From Bacteroidia bacterium (GTDB lineage Bacteria > Bacteroidota > Bacteroidia > J057), in the NCBI GenBank assembly GCA_030430205.1, contig JAUIGE010000025.1, positions 40,364 to 104,363 of the forward strand: a stretch of 64,000 nucleotides of DNA, given 5' to 3'. The position numbers and the translations under genes are program-made. Of the stretch, positions 32,958 to 42,213 are shown piece after piece. Numbering within the stretch: the first letter of the stretch is position 1; every line of letters begins with the position of its first letter. A model generated the notes under the pieces. That model saw only the letters and a program-made list of their open reading frames with translations, was not told the DNA's origin and did not search any database.

Positions 32958-35147
32958 TTACTTCTTCTCGGCCGCTACTCCATCCACGCCGAGGCGTTGG
33001 AGATAGGCGATCAGTGCTATAATTTCACTTTCGGCTACCACCGCATCAGGATTTCTCTTAAGCAGCGTAAGCTCTTTTTTGATATCCGCAGTGATTTCCT
33101 GCGCCTGCTTCATGAGTTCCTCATTGGCGATTTTGTCATAGCCTTCTTCATAAGGCACACCCAGGGTCTGCATAGCGCGGATCTTCTTAGGCGTGGATTC
33201 GAGATCAAGCTCACTATCAAACAGCCAGGTATAGGAAGGCATGATAGATTCTTCCACCACAGTCCGTGGGTCCAGCATGTGTTGCCAGTGCCAGTAATTG
33301 GACTTTTTGAGTTTGCCGGTACCTTCACGGGCCAGGTCTGGTCCTGTGCGCTTGGATCCCCACTGGAAGGGGTGATCATACACAAACTCTCCAGACTTGG
33401 AGTAGGGACCATATCTCTCAGTCTCAGAGCGGAAAGGACGTATCATCTGGCTATGGCAGACATAGCAACCCTCCCGGACGTAGAGGTCACGTCCCTGAAG
33501 CTCCAGCGGAGTGTAAGGAGTAACTGTTGCGATTTTAGGCACATTGGACTCGACCATAAAGGTAGGCACCAACTCTACGATACCACCAATGGAGATGAGC
33601 ACAAGTGAACCTACCAACATCTGGACAGGGCGGCGCTCAATCCAACGGTGCCAGTGCTCGTTTTTATGCTTCTTATATGCCTTAGGTAATGCAGGTGCTT
33701 CGGCTTCTTCATAGCGTAGCAGTTTCCCTTTACGTATGGTCTTGATGAGGTTGTAGATCATCATACAAGCGCCGATTACATAGAGGGTTCCACCTATGGC
33801 TCGCATCCAATACATGGGCAGAATCTGAACGACCGTTTCGAGGAAGGTTTTGTACTCAAGAAATCCACCCTGATCAAAGTCTTTCCACATCTCAGCCTGG
33901 GTAAAACCAGCCCAGTATAGCGGAACGGTATACAGGATGATACCCATCGTACCTATCCAGAAGTGCTGATTGGCGAGTTTTTTGGAAAAAAGCTTAGTGC
34001 CAAATATCCGTGGCAACAAATAGTAGAGGATACCAAAAGTCAGAAAGCCATTCCAGCCCAGGGTACCCACATGCACATGGCCGATAGTCCAGTCTGTAAA
34101 GTGGCTGATAGCATTCACTCCTTTAAGAGAAAGCATCGGGCCTTCAAAAGTGGCCATACCATAAGCTGTTATGGCTACTACCATAAACTTGAGGGTCGGA
34201 TCATTGGCGACACGGTCCCAGGCACCACGCAGGGTGAGCAGACCATTCAACATACCTCCCCAGGAAGGAGCAATCAGCATGATAGAAAAGACCACACCCA
34301 ATGACTGAGCCCAGTCAGGCAAAGAAGTATATAATAAGTGGTGTGGGCCTGCCCATATATAAATAAAAATCAGCGCCCAGAAGTGGATAATCGATAAGCG
34401 ATATGAAAATACCGGGCGATTGGAAGCTTTAGGAATAAAGTAGTACATCAGGCCCAGGTAAGGCGTAGTCAGGAAAAATGCAACTGCATTGTGTCCATAC
34501 CACCACTGTACCAGCGCATCCTGCACACCTGCGTAGAGCGAATAACTTTTCCAGAACTCAACCGGAAGCTCCATGCTATTCACGATGTGAAGGACAGCTA
34601 CCGTCACCCAGGTAGCGATGTAAAACCAAATAGCCACATATAAGTGGCGCTCACGACGCTTGATGATCGTCATGAACATATTCAGGCCAAAGATCACCCA
34701 GACAAGGGTGATAGCGATGTCAATTGGCCATTCCAGTTCTGCATACTCCTTGCCCGTGGTAATGCCCAGCGGCAGGGTGATCAGCGCTGCAACAATAATC
34801 AGTTGCCAGCCCCAAAAGTGCAGATTGCTCAATGCCTTGCTATACATGCCTGTCTTGAGCAGGCGTGGCAGTGAGTAATACACACCCATAAAAATACCAT
34901 TGCCCACAAAGGCAAAAATGGCAGCATTGGTGTGTAAAGGTCGAATTCTACCAAAACTCAACCAGGAAATACCATCGGTGAGTTCAGGTAGGACCATTTC
35001 GAAAGCAGCAAGCAGGCCTACAAGAAAGGCCGCTATACCCCAGAAGATTGTCGCATAAGAAAAATTGCGGACAATCACGTTGTCATAAGCAAATCGCTCC
35101 AGGGTAGGGGCGGCCTGCTGAGTTGTGATTGGAGGGTTTTCTGTCAT
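32958..35147 (-). CDS. ccoNO: Fused cbb3 oxidase subunits CcoN-CcoO
   Basis: A 729-residue fusion. Residues 1 to about 480 are the haem-copper subunit CcoN with 12 or more membrane helices; RPLHTNAAIFAFVGNG, WYGHNAVAFFLTTPYLG and DWTIGHVHVGTLGWNG carry haem and copper His ligands. After a Lys-rich linker, CcoO begins (WHRWIERRPVQMLVGSLVLI) with one haem c site CYVCHSQM, RYGPYSKSGEFVYDHP and GPDLAREG. The fusion fixes 1:1 stoichiometry. The start overlaps the ccoS stop (ATGA). Confidence 0.95.
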   Translation of the reverse strand: MTENPPITTQQAAPTLERFAYDNVIVRNFSYATIFWGIAAFLVGLLAAFEMVLPELTDGISWLSFGRIRPLHTNAAIFAFVGNGIFMGVYYSLPRLLKTGMYSKALSNLHFWGWQLIIVAALITLPLGITTGKEYAELEWPIDIAITLVWVIFGLNMFMTIIKRRERHLYVAIWFYIATWVTVAVLHIVNSMELPVEFWKSYSLYAGVQDALVQWWYGHNAVAFFLTTPYLGLMYYFIPKASNRPVFSYRLSIIHFWALIFIYIWAGPHHLLYTSLPDWAQSLGVVFSIMLIAPSWGGMLNGLLTLRGAWDRVANDPTLKFMVVAITAYGMATFEGPMLSLKGVNAISHFTDWTIGHVHVGTLGWNGFLTFGILYYLLPRIFGTKLFSKKLANQHFWIGTMGIILYTVPLYWAGFTQAEMWKDFDQGGFLEYKTFLETVVQILPMYWMRAIGGTLYVIGACMMIYNLIKTIRKGKLLRYEEAEAPALPKAYKKHKNEHWHRWIERRPVQMLVGSLVLISIGGIVELVPTFMVESNVPKIATVTPYTPLELQGRDLYVREGCYVCHSQMIRPFRSETERYGPYSKSGEFVYDHPFQWGSKRTGPDLAREGTGKLKKSNYWHWQHMLDPRTVVEESIMPSYTWLFDSELDLESTPKKIRAMQTLGVPYEEGYDKIANEELMKQAQEITADIKKELTLLKRNPDAVVAESEIIALIAYLQRLGVDGVAAEKK

Positions 35148-35311
35148 GAGTCTTGACTATTACGATGAGATTCAGCATCCTCAAAAAGCATGCGTACGGA
35201 AGGCGTATAATCGTCTTCATACTGGCCATTTCGGATAGCCCATAGAAATGCCACCAGAAAACCGATGGCTACGATCAAACTAAATCCGATAAGGATGAAC
35301 ATGGCGCTCAT
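35144..35311 (-). CDS. ccoS: CcoS, cbb3 oxidase maturation protein
   Basis: A 55-residue gene. It begins MSAMFILIGFSLIVAIGF, one membrane helix, then FLWAIRNGQYEDDYTPSVR, the CcoS pattern in which the helix is followed by WAIRxGQFEDxxxPxxR. CcoS is needed for haem/copper insertion into CcoN. Its TGA overlaps the ccoNO ATG by 4 nt, so the two should be translationally coupled. It is the first gene of the cluster. Confidence 0.9.
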   Translation of the reverse strand: MSAMFILIGFSLIVAIGFLVAFLWAIRNGQYEDDYTPSVRMLFEDAESHRNSQDS

Positions 35312-35393
35312 AATGAAAAAATCTTAATTGAATATTTTGAACAAAAGTATAGGAGCCGCCGTATGAGGCGCAAAGCGAATGTCATGGCTGGGA

Positions 35394-35407
35394 TTGATTT
35401 TTGTCAT
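35394..35407. promoter_or_regulatory. Weak FNR/CRP-type box upstream of ccoS
   Basis: On the minus strand ATGAC-AAAA-ATCAA matches the FNR consensus TTGAT-N4-ATCAA at 8 of 10 positions. It is centred about 90 bp before the ccoS start. Oxygen control of cbb3 genes by FNR-like proteins is well known, but this match is not strong enough to be certain. Confidence 0.3.
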
Positions 35408-35589
35408 CCCTTCTCCAAATCTTGTAAAAATCTTATCAAAATGAAAGCGTGCTTCTCATTTTGGTCAAAAGTACGAAGCGTGCAAAAACCAACAAATCGT
35501 TCATTATCAACAACTTACAAAAAATTGGCATGATGGGAATACCATTTGCATATCACATCGTACAGTCAAAAATTACGCTTTACTAAACC

Positions 35590-36510
35590 ATGAAAAACAT
35601 GAAAAAACTTGGCATCTTAGTGACAACAGTCACCCTAATGCTTTCCCTGATCTCTTGTAATCAGAAAAAACTGGATCAACTTGAAAGTCGCAACTCTGAG
35701 TTGAGTGACATCAATACCCTGCAAGACTCCTTGCTCAACGACTTCATGATGTACTTCAATGAATTTGAAGACAACCTGGAGATGATAAAAGAGCGAGAGG
35801 CTATCATCAGCATGAGCACCACAGATCCTGAATTTCAGGAAGACAGGAAGGGCAAAGTCCTCGAAGACATCCAACTCATCAATAGTTTGTTGGTACAAAA
35901 CAGAAGTATCATCGACAGCCTTTCCCAAAAACTGGAAGGCAGTGAAGGCCGCGTCAGAGAATTTCGCCGCACCATCGCCCGCCTGAATAAAAGGCTGGAT
36001 GATAAATCTTCTGAAGTAGACAACCTGAAAGGGAAGCTGGAAGAAATGAATTTCGCTGTAACATCACTCAATGCAAAGGTGGATACGCTCTCACGCGTCA
36101 GCAGCAGCCTGCGTCAACGCTCGGCCAATCAGTTGGCTCAGATAGAGAAGCAGGAAGGCCGTATTTCAGAGCAAAGTGAAAAAATCGCCTTCCAGACCAA
36201 AAGCCTCAACACGGCTTTCTACGTCACCGGTACCAGCAAAGAGCTGAAAGATCAAAACGTCATTGATAATACCCGTGCGAAAACCATCAGTGCAACTTTT
36301 GATGCCAGCGCATTTACGAAAATCGACATCACTGCTGTGCAGGAGATTCCTCTGGTTGAAGCCAAAAAGGCAAAATTGCTGAGCGTGCATCCGGAAGGCT
36401 CTTATGTTTTCCAGGAAAATACGGGAAGCAAAAGTGTGGAAAGCCTCAAAATCACACAGCCAGAGAAATTTTGGAGTACTTCGAAGTACCTGGTTGTAGT
36501 AGTGAATTAA
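35590..36510 (+). CDS. Coiled-coil lipoprotein
   Basis: A 306-residue protein with a lipoprotein signal (LGILVTTVTLMLSLISC, Cys at residue 23), a long coiled coil from about residue 25 to 205 (ESRNSELSDINTL, LNKRLDDKSSEVDNLKGK), and a C-terminal beta domain with FYVTGTSKELKDQNVIDNT. This type is common in Bacteroidota. It is presumably anchored in the outer membrane; function unknown. A strong terminator follows. Confidence 0.7.
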   Translation: MKNMKKLGILVTTVTLMLSLISCNQKKLDQLESRNSELSDINTLQDSLLNDFMMYFNEFEDNLEMIKEREAIISMSTTDPEFQEDRKGKVLEDIQLINSLLVQNRSIIDSLSQKLEGSEGRVREFRRTIARLNKRLDDKSSEVDNLKGKLEEMNFAVTSLNAKVDTLSRVSSSLRQRSANQLAQIEKQEGRISEQSEKIAFQTKSLNTAFYVTGTSKELKDQNVIDNTRAKTISATFDASAFTKIDITAVQEIPLVEAKKAKLLSVHPEGSYVFQENTGSKSVESLKITQPEKFWSTSKYLVVVVN

Positions 36511-36564
36511 CAACACCCTACTTAGGCATACACATCTCTAAATAAGAACGGAAGTGTTTTAGTT

Positions 36565-36601
36565 GGGAGTCTGCGTTTGACGTAGGCTCCCGGCTTTTTT
36601 T
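36565..36601 (+). terminator. Rho-independent terminator
   Basis: An 11-bp stem (GGGAGTCTGCG/CGTAGGCTCCC, two G-T pairs) with a 5-nt loop, then GGC and seven T residues. It ends the coiled-coil lipoprotein transcript. Confidence 0.88.
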
Positions 36602-36635
36602 ATGCCCTTTTTTATCCTTAGATTTAACAGGAAAA

Positions 36636-38315
36636 ATGAAAACACTTCTTATGAATAAACATCTTTCCCTCTCACTTATCCTTGCTGTTTTTGCTGGAAT
36701 GACCTTTTTTTCCTGTCAATCCGACCCGCAGCAAGCTGCCACTGATGCTGCTCCGCAGCTCGACTCCGCTTTCCTTGTTCAGACCGTGGCTGAACTCTCC
36801 TCAGACACCTATCAGGGCAGAATGCCCTTTAGCGAGGGCGAGCGTCGCACGCTTGCCTATCTTCAATCTCAGATGCAGGCCATCGGCCTGCAACCCGGCA
36901 ATGGCGAAAGCTATTTCCAGGCAGTGCCCATGGTAGAGATCACCGGAGTGGCTGCCCCGCTGATGCAGGTAAAAGGCCATGGCAAAACACTTGATTTTGA
37001 ACTCGGAGAAGAATACGTGGCTCAAAGCCCGCAAGTGAAGGAAAATATTAGCATAGAAGACGCAGAGCTGGTTTTTTGTGGGTTTGGCATCCATGCCCCG
37101 GAGTATGGATGGAATGACTTTGAAGGCATAGACATGAAAGGGAAAATCGCTGTTGTCATGGTAAATGACCCCGGTTATGGTACCACTGACAGCACTTTTT
37201 TCAAAGGAAATACCATGACTTACTATGGTCGTTGGACCTACAAATTTGAAGAAGCAGCCCGTCAGGGTGCTGCGGGAGTGCTTGTCATCCATGAAGCCGG
37301 CGCTGCCGGCTATCCCTGGTTTGTGGTCAAACGCTCCGGCAGCGGCGCGCGTCTCTACCTCGAAAGCGAGGACAACAATGCATCGCTTTGTGCGATGCAG
37401 GGCTGGATCTCTACCCCGGCAGTCAAAGAACTGCTGGCAGCTGCGGGCCATGAGCCCGATGCAGTATTTGCCCAGGCAAAAGCCAAAGGCTTTAAAGCCC
37501 TTCCGCTCGGCATGAATGCCAGCACTTCTATCCAAAACAGCCTCAAACACGATGTGTCACAAAATGTCGCCGGATTGATTCGCGGAAGCGAGCAGCCCGA
37601 TGAGTATATCATCTACTGCGGCCATTGGGACCACATGGGCATAGCTGCGCCTGTAGATGGCGACTCGATCTACAATGGTGCCCTGGACAATGCCAGCGGA
37701 ACCTCTACGGTGCTCACCCTGGCAAAAGCTTTTGTCAATGCACCGGCGAAGCCTAAGCGTTCGATACTCTTTTTGCTGGTTACAGCAGAAGAGCAGGGCC
37801 TTTTGGGCTCTGCTTATTATGCACAACATCCTATTTATCCGACCAAACAAACAGTGGCGGCCCTCAATATGGACGGAATGAATATTCTGGGGGCAATGAA
37901 AGACATTACCATCACAGGTTATGGACAGTCTGAGCTGGAAACGATGGCAGAAGAAATCGGAAAAACACAAGGCCGCTATGTGCTGCCCGATCAGGAGCCT
38001 GAAAAAGGCTTTTACTTCCGCTCAGACCATTTCAACTTTGCCAAAGTGGGCATCCCTGCCATCAATGCCAAAGGCGGCTACGACCACCTCGAAAAAGGAC
38101 GCGAATACGCCATGCAAAAGAAGAAAGACTATACCTATAGCCACTACCACCGTCCTTCAGACGAGTTCAGACCCGATGAATGGGATTTTGCAGGGATGTT
38201 CCAGGATATGGAATTGTATTATTTGCTGGGATCGCAGTTGGCAAATAGCAATAAATGGCCTTCATGGAAAGAAGGCTCCGAATTTAAAGCTGCCCGCGTA
38301 GCGGATGGAAGGTAA
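36636..38315 (+). CDS. M28 family aminopeptidase, lipoprotein
   Basis: A 559-residue protein with lipoprotein signal (LILAVFAGMTFFSC). A PA-like domain (GKIAVVMVNDPGYGT, GAAGVLVIHEAGAAGYPW) precedes an M28 catalytic domain. Zinc ligands are seen in YCGHWDHMG, GALDNASG, VTAEEQGLLGS and the C-terminal SHYHRPSDEF. It is expected to remove N-terminal residues from peptides outside the cytoplasm. ATG 36651 is an alternative start. Length and domain order are normal. Confidence 0.9.
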   Translation: MKTLLMNKHLSLSLILAVFAGMTFFSCQSDPQQAATDAAPQLDSAFLVQTVAELSSDTYQGRMPFSEGERRTLAYLQSQMQAIGLQPGNGESYFQAVPMVEITGVAAPLMQVKGHGKTLDFELGEEYVAQSPQVKENISIEDAELVFCGFGIHAPEYGWNDFEGIDMKGKIAVVMVNDPGYGTTDSTFFKGNTMTYYGRWTYKFEEAARQGAAGVLVIHEAGAAGYPWFVVKRSGSGARLYLESEDNNASLCAMQGWISTPAVKELLAAAGHEPDAVFAQAKAKGFKALPLGMNASTSIQNSLKHDVSQNVAGLIRGSEQPDEYIIYCGHWDHMGIAAPVDGDSIYNGALDNASGTSTVLTLAKAFVNAPAKPKRSILFLLVTAEEQGLLGSAYYAQHPIYPTKQTVAALNMDGMNILGAMKDITITGYGQSELETMAEEIGKTQGRYVLPDQEPEKGFYFRSDHFNFAKVGIPAINAKGGYDHLEKGREYAMQKKKDYTYSHYHRPSDEFRPDEWDFAGMFQDMELYYLLGSQLANSNKWPSWKEGSEFKAARVADGR

Positions 38316-38324
38316 TCCTGATTC

Positions 38325-38400
38325 AAAAATCATAAATCCTTGTTCCTTGTTCGTCAATCTTTACAGATTAAAGAATGTCGAACAAGGATATTTGATTTTT
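38325..38400. terminator. Long imperfect hairpin with heptamer repeats
   Basis: Left arm 38325-38353 and right arm 38379-38400 match over AAAAATCAnAnATCCTTGTTCG (two mismatches, plus one extra CTTGTTC heptamer in the left arm), with a smaller stem AATCT/AGATT in the loop. T-runs follow on the plus strand and A-runs precede, so it can act on both converging genes. CCTTGTT is repeated twice with a 7-bp period. Confidence 0.65.
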
Positions 38401-38413
38401 AATCGGTATTCGC

Positions 38414-38863
38414 TTAAGTAAGCCTTACTTCAACTGCGGTGGGGCCTTTTTGGCCCATTTCTACTTCAAAAGTCACTTTGCTATTTTCTCCAATGTCTTC
38501 CAGGGTATTGTTTACATGAACAAAAACACGCTCTTGTGTTTCCAGGTCATTGATGAATCCATAGCCTTTTTCTTCATTGAAATAGGTCACAACTCCCTTT
38601 CTGATAGGATCAGGTCTGTCTGCCGGATCCAGTTTGGGGGTGCTGATTTCGATATTCTCAAGCTTGATCTTTTTCTTTTTGGTCGGATCGGGCGGTGTGT
38701 CAACGATGTTGCCATCTTCATCAACATATGCCAACATATCTTCCAAACTGCCGGATGACTTGTTTTCCTGGCGGGCTAATTTTCTTGCTTCTTTGTCTTT
38801 CTTTTTTCTTTCTTTCTTTTTGCGTACTTCTTTTTTATTAAAAGTCTCTTTTGATCTGCCCAT
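38414..38863 (-). CDS. Cold-shock-domain protein with basic N-terminus
   Basis: From ATG 38863, 149 residues. The N-terminal 35 residues are almost all Lys/Arg/Glu (RKKKERKKKDKEARKLAR). A linker follows, then a cold-shock domain at about 85-149 with GVVTYFNEEKGYGFIND and ERVFVHVN (RNP1- and RNP2-like). It should bind single-stranded RNA or DNA. This long-tailed form is frequent in Bacteroidota. The open frame to 38959 lacks family support. Confidence 0.85.
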   Translation of the reverse strand: MGRSKETFNKKEVRKKKERKKKDKEARKLARQENKSSGSLEDMLAYVDEDGNIVDTPPDPTKKKKIKLENIEISTPKLDPADRPDPIRKGVVTYFNEEKGYGFINDLETQERVFVHVNNTLEDIGENSKVTFEVEMGQKGPTAVEVRLT

Positions 38864-39135
38864 AAATTGTTTTTTAGTATAAATAAAAAGGTGATGTAAA
38901 AAATCCCGACCATGCTTTGCATGCCTGTTGTCAATACATATGCGGGACAAGTAATACAAAGATGCGAATTTTGATGAATAAATTCTCTATCTACTGCTTC
39001 AAATGATAAATTCAGAGGCTTAGCAAGCGTTTTCTGTCGATTTGATCGTTTTGTTTGTTAACCTTTTCTTTTTTTTGTCATTCCCTTATGACGAAATATC
39101 ATTTTAACGGAAACCTACTATACTCTATGTTTTAC

Positions 39136-41052
39136 ATGAAAAGCATCCTGGGAAAATACAATTTGGCATCTCGCAACAGTTTTCTGTGTTTAGTCGCGGT
39201 TTGTCTATCCATTTTTACCCTTCCAGCTCAAAATCTTACAGATGTGCTCCGGCAGGAAACCCGCCTCAACCAGGTCTACCAGCAGCACGGCCTCAGCGGC
39301 CAGGGCGTCATCCTGGCCATGATCGAACGCGGTATTGACTACCGCCATCCCGACTTCATCGATGCCAGCGGCAAGACCCGCATCGCCTATATCTTCGATA
39401 TGACGGACCCCTCCGGGGCCAATGACCCCAACAACACCTACGGTGTAGGGACCATCTACAGCCGCAGCCAGATAGATCAGGCCCTGACTTCCGGCAATGT
39501 ACTCGCCACCATGGACCGCTATGGACATGGCACAGCCTGCACCGGCATAGCCGCCGGAGATGGTTCCGCAGTCACAGGCTCGCCCTACCCGGGTGTGGCA
39601 CCAGGAGCCACTATCATCTCCGTGAAGCTGATCAACGATCCCTTCCCTGCGGGAAGCGGTCAGCCCGCTCAGGCATGGTTTTATGAGCAGTCCTATCTGC
39701 CAATCGCCTTGCAATTTGTCAAGGACAAAAGCACAGAGTTGGGGCTTCCTTCGGTAAGCCTCATGAACCTGGGTTCTATCGGAGGGCCCACCGATGGTAC
39801 AAGTGATATTTGCCGGGCAATGGATGGTTTTGTGGGGCCGGGAAGGCTGCTTGTTTGTGGCGTAGGAGACGACGGAGGCGCAGATAATCATGCTGAAATG
39901 ACCCTCACACAGGGAAATTCTGATGAATTTGAGATCAGCAAAGGCGAGGCAGGGAACCTGCGTTTTGAAGCCTGGTATGATGGAAATGATCGTTTTGATG
40001 TAACCATCATCCGCCCCAATGGCAGCCAGGAAGGCCCTTTTGCAGGCCCGGCAGCCAACAATGCCATAGCCTGGCAGCAACTTACAGGGATCAGCATATA
40101 TCACAATGGCGCGGACCGCGATTTTTCCAGTTCTACCAATGGCAAGCGTCAGTTGATGATTGATTTCACGGGTGCTACGGGCACCTATAAAGTCAAGCTG
40201 AGCGCTACAGCCGTCAGCAACGGCAAAATAGACGCCTCCCTCAATCCATCCACATATTACAACAACAATGCATTTTCCAGCCATATCGTCGCTGGTTTCA
40301 GCATCAACGATTTTGCTTCTGCTACGCAGGCACTTGTTCCTACAGATTATGTCCATAGCAATAGCTATAAGGACATCAACGGCGCGGCTCGCAGCCGCAA
40401 TGAAGGCGCTCCGGGGGAGCTTTGGACAGGTAGCAGCAGCGGCCCCACGCTGGATGGCCGCCTCGGCGTAGATATCGCCGTTCCCGGCGAGTTGAATGTC
40501 GGCGCTTATAGCGCCGGGACATATTACAGCCGTTTTTCCCACCTGCTGGTGGAGGGTGGAAATAGCCTCTACGGCATCCAAAATGCCGTGAGCGGGGCCG
40601 CCCCTGTGCTTACAGGCATGCTTGCCCTGATGCTCGAAGTCAAACCCGATCTCAGCACACAGGAAGCGCGGGACATCCTGCATCAAACTGCGCGCAGCGA
40701 TGCCTTTACAGGCATGACACCCACGCCCGACTGGGGCTATGGCAAGCTCGATGCGGCTGCGGCCATCACCGCAACACTCAGTTTGCTCGGCATGGAAAAT
40801 GAAACATTTGCCAGCCTGGGCATCCAACTATTCCCAAATCCCGCTCAGGAAATCGTATATTATCGCTGGGATAGGCTCAGCCATGGAGAAGCAGAGCTTG
40901 AGCTGATGGATATGTCGGGCCGCTCCTTGCGGCGCTATATGATCGGCGAAAACGCCGGACAGCTGCATGTGGGAGAATTTGAAGCAGGAGTATATCTGCT
41001 CCGTTTAAAGACAGAAGATCAAATCGCCTGGATGAGGCTGGTATTGAAATAA
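39136..41052 (+). CDS. Secreted S8 subtilisin-like protein, T9SS substrate
   Basis: From ATG 39136 a signal peptide (FLCLVAVCLSIFTLPAQ) precedes a subtilase domain. The His site RYGHGTACTG and Ser site AVSGAAPVLTG are present. At the Asp site the sequence is LAMIERGIDYRHPDF, with Glu where family members have the catalytic Asp (usual VAVIDTGID). An inserted beta domain lies between His and Ser sites. The C-terminus LFPNPAQEIVYYRW...GVYLLRLKTEDQ is a type A T9SS sorting domain. Either a weak protease or a non-catalytic relative. Confidence 0.85.
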   Translation: MKSILGKYNLASRNSFLCLVAVCLSIFTLPAQNLTDVLRQETRLNQVYQQHGLSGQGVILAMIERGIDYRHPDFIDASGKTRIAYIFDMTDPSGANDPNNTYGVGTIYSRSQIDQALTSGNVLATMDRYGHGTACTGIAAGDGSAVTGSPYPGVAPGATIISVKLINDPFPAGSGQPAQAWFYEQSYLPIALQFVKDKSTELGLPSVSLMNLGSIGGPTDGTSDICRAMDGFVGPGRLLVCGVGDDGGADNHAEMTLTQGNSDEFEISKGEAGNLRFEAWYDGNDRFDVTIIRPNGSQEGPFAGPAANNAIAWQQLTGISIYHNGADRDFSSSTNGKRQLMIDFTGATGTYKVKLSATAVSNGKIDASLNPSTYYNNNAFSSHIVAGFSINDFASATQALVPTDYVHSNSYKDINGAARSRNEGAPGELWTGSSSGPTLDGRLGVDIAVPGELNVGAYSAGTYYSRFSHLLVEGGNSLYGIQNAVSGAAPVLTGMLALMLEVKPDLSTQEARDILHQTARSDAFTGMTPTPDWGYGKLDAAAAITATLSLLGMENETFASLGIQLFPNPAQEIVYYRWDRLSHGEAELELMDMSGRSLRRYMIGENAGQLHVGEFEAGVYLLRLKTEDQIAWMRLVLK

Positions 41053-41060
41053 AGCTTAGG

Positions 41061-41408
41061 ATGAAAACAGTAGAAGAGTACATCGCCACATTTCCCCTTG
41101 AAACACAGGATATTCTACATCAAATCAGAAAGACAATCAGGCTAGCTGCACCGGATTCAAAAGAGACCATCAGCTATGGAATGCCCGCATACAAACTTCA
41201 GGGCAAACCACTTGTCTTTTTTGCCGCTTACAAAAAGCATATCGGCTTTTATGCTACACCCACAGGGCATGAAGCATTTGCCAAAGAACTTTCCGTGTAC
41301 AAACAAGGGAAGGGTTCGGTCCAGTTTCCGCTGGACAAGCCCATGCCTTTGGATTTGATCAAAAGGATTACTGAATTCAGGGTGGCAGAGAATTTGACGA
41401 AAGGGTAA
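41061..41408 (+). CDS. DUF1801 (YdhG-like) family protein
   Basis: A 115-residue protein. VEEYIATFPLETQDILHQIRKTIRLAAPDSKETISYGMPAYKL is split into recognisable family blocks, ending GKGSVQFPLDKPMPLDLIKRI. Related to B. subtilis frataxin-like YdhG/Fra and to many uncharacterised proteins. It starts 8 nt after the S8 gene stop, but a shared function is not obvious. Confidence 0.8.
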   Translation: MKTVEEYIATFPLETQDILHQIRKTIRLAAPDSKETISYGMPAYKLQGKPLVFFAAYKKHIGFYATPTGHEAFAKELSVYKQGKGSVQFPLDKPMPLDLIKRITEFRVAENLTKG

Positions 41409-41443
41409 AAATTCATTTAAATCTTGCTCCACTCCCCTACCCC

Positions 41444-42208
41444 ATGAAAAACATAAGTTCTTTGGCCATCCTGTTAAGCCTTTTCCTTTCCCTTCTCTGC
41501 CACAAAGCCTCTGCCCAGGCTTTCTTCGTTCACGGCACCAATTCCAGCAACAAAAGCTGGAATGAGGATATCCGGGCTGAGATCAGAGATATATTTGGCC
41601 ATAAAGGATATGCCGATAGCATCGAGTTGGTGGCATGGAGCGGGGCGAACAATACCCAGGCCCGGAAAGAAGCAGCAGCGGAGCTGCTGGAGCATATATC
41701 AAAGCATATTCGTGAGGCTTGCATCACGATAGTAGGCCATAGCCATGGCGGAAATGTCGCCCTTTGGGCGAGTGGGCAGATGCGGGAAAGATTGGGCGAT
41801 GAGGTGACAATCAACTTTGTCACGCTCAATACGCCTTGCGTCCTGGGGGGCGCAGTCATGGCGGATACAAGCATCCGGCAGTACCATATCTATTGCCCTC
41901 ATGACCTGATCGTCCCGCGAGGCGGCTTCAACAAAACGGGAATCCAGCTTGCTGGAGGAGATAAGCGGGTTTGGCCGGGCGTACCCAACGGAGGCGAATT
42001 TTCCTTTCCAAAGGATTTTGGCAGCGGCAAAGAGGGTTCATCGAAGGGCACTTTCGCATCCGCCCGCCATAATATCCTCTACAAAGACCAATACAGATTC
42101 AAGGGCCTGAAACCCAAAATAAACCTATCTTGCCATAAGGGGCAACTTCCCAAAAATGTAGCCCAATGGGCGCCTTTGCTGCGGGAGGTTTTGAGGGAAA
42201 AACCTTAG
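41444..42208 (+). CDS. Exported alpha/beta-hydrolase (lipase-like)
   Basis: A 254-residue protein with signal peptide MKNISSLAILLSLFLSLLCHKASAQ. The nucleophile elbow GHSHGG sits near residue 99, after FFVHGTNSSNKSW, a lipase-like oxyanion strand. A later Asp (CPHDLIVP) and His (ASARHNILY) could complete the triad. Substrate unknown. The epimerase gene follows after 5 nt. Confidence 0.75.
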   Translation: MKNISSLAILLSLFLSLLCHKASAQAFFVHGTNSSNKSWNEDIRAEIRDIFGHKGYADSIELVAWSGANNTQARKEAAAELLEHISKHIREACITIVGHSHGGNVALWASGQMRERLGDEVTINFVTLNTPCVLGGAVMADTSIRQYHIYCPHDLIVPRGGFNKTGIQLAGGDKRVWPGVPNGGEFSFPKDFGSGKEGSSKGTFASARHNILYKDQYRFKGLKPKINLSCHKGQLPKNVAQWAPLLREVLREKP

Positions 42209-42213
42209 ATGAT

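Noticed and set aside
39205..40827. 540-codon open frame antisense to the S8 subtilase gene
   Set aside because: It mirrors the coding frame of a clear T9SS protein, has no recognisable domain and a Cys/Ile/Ala-biased composition typical of antisense frames.
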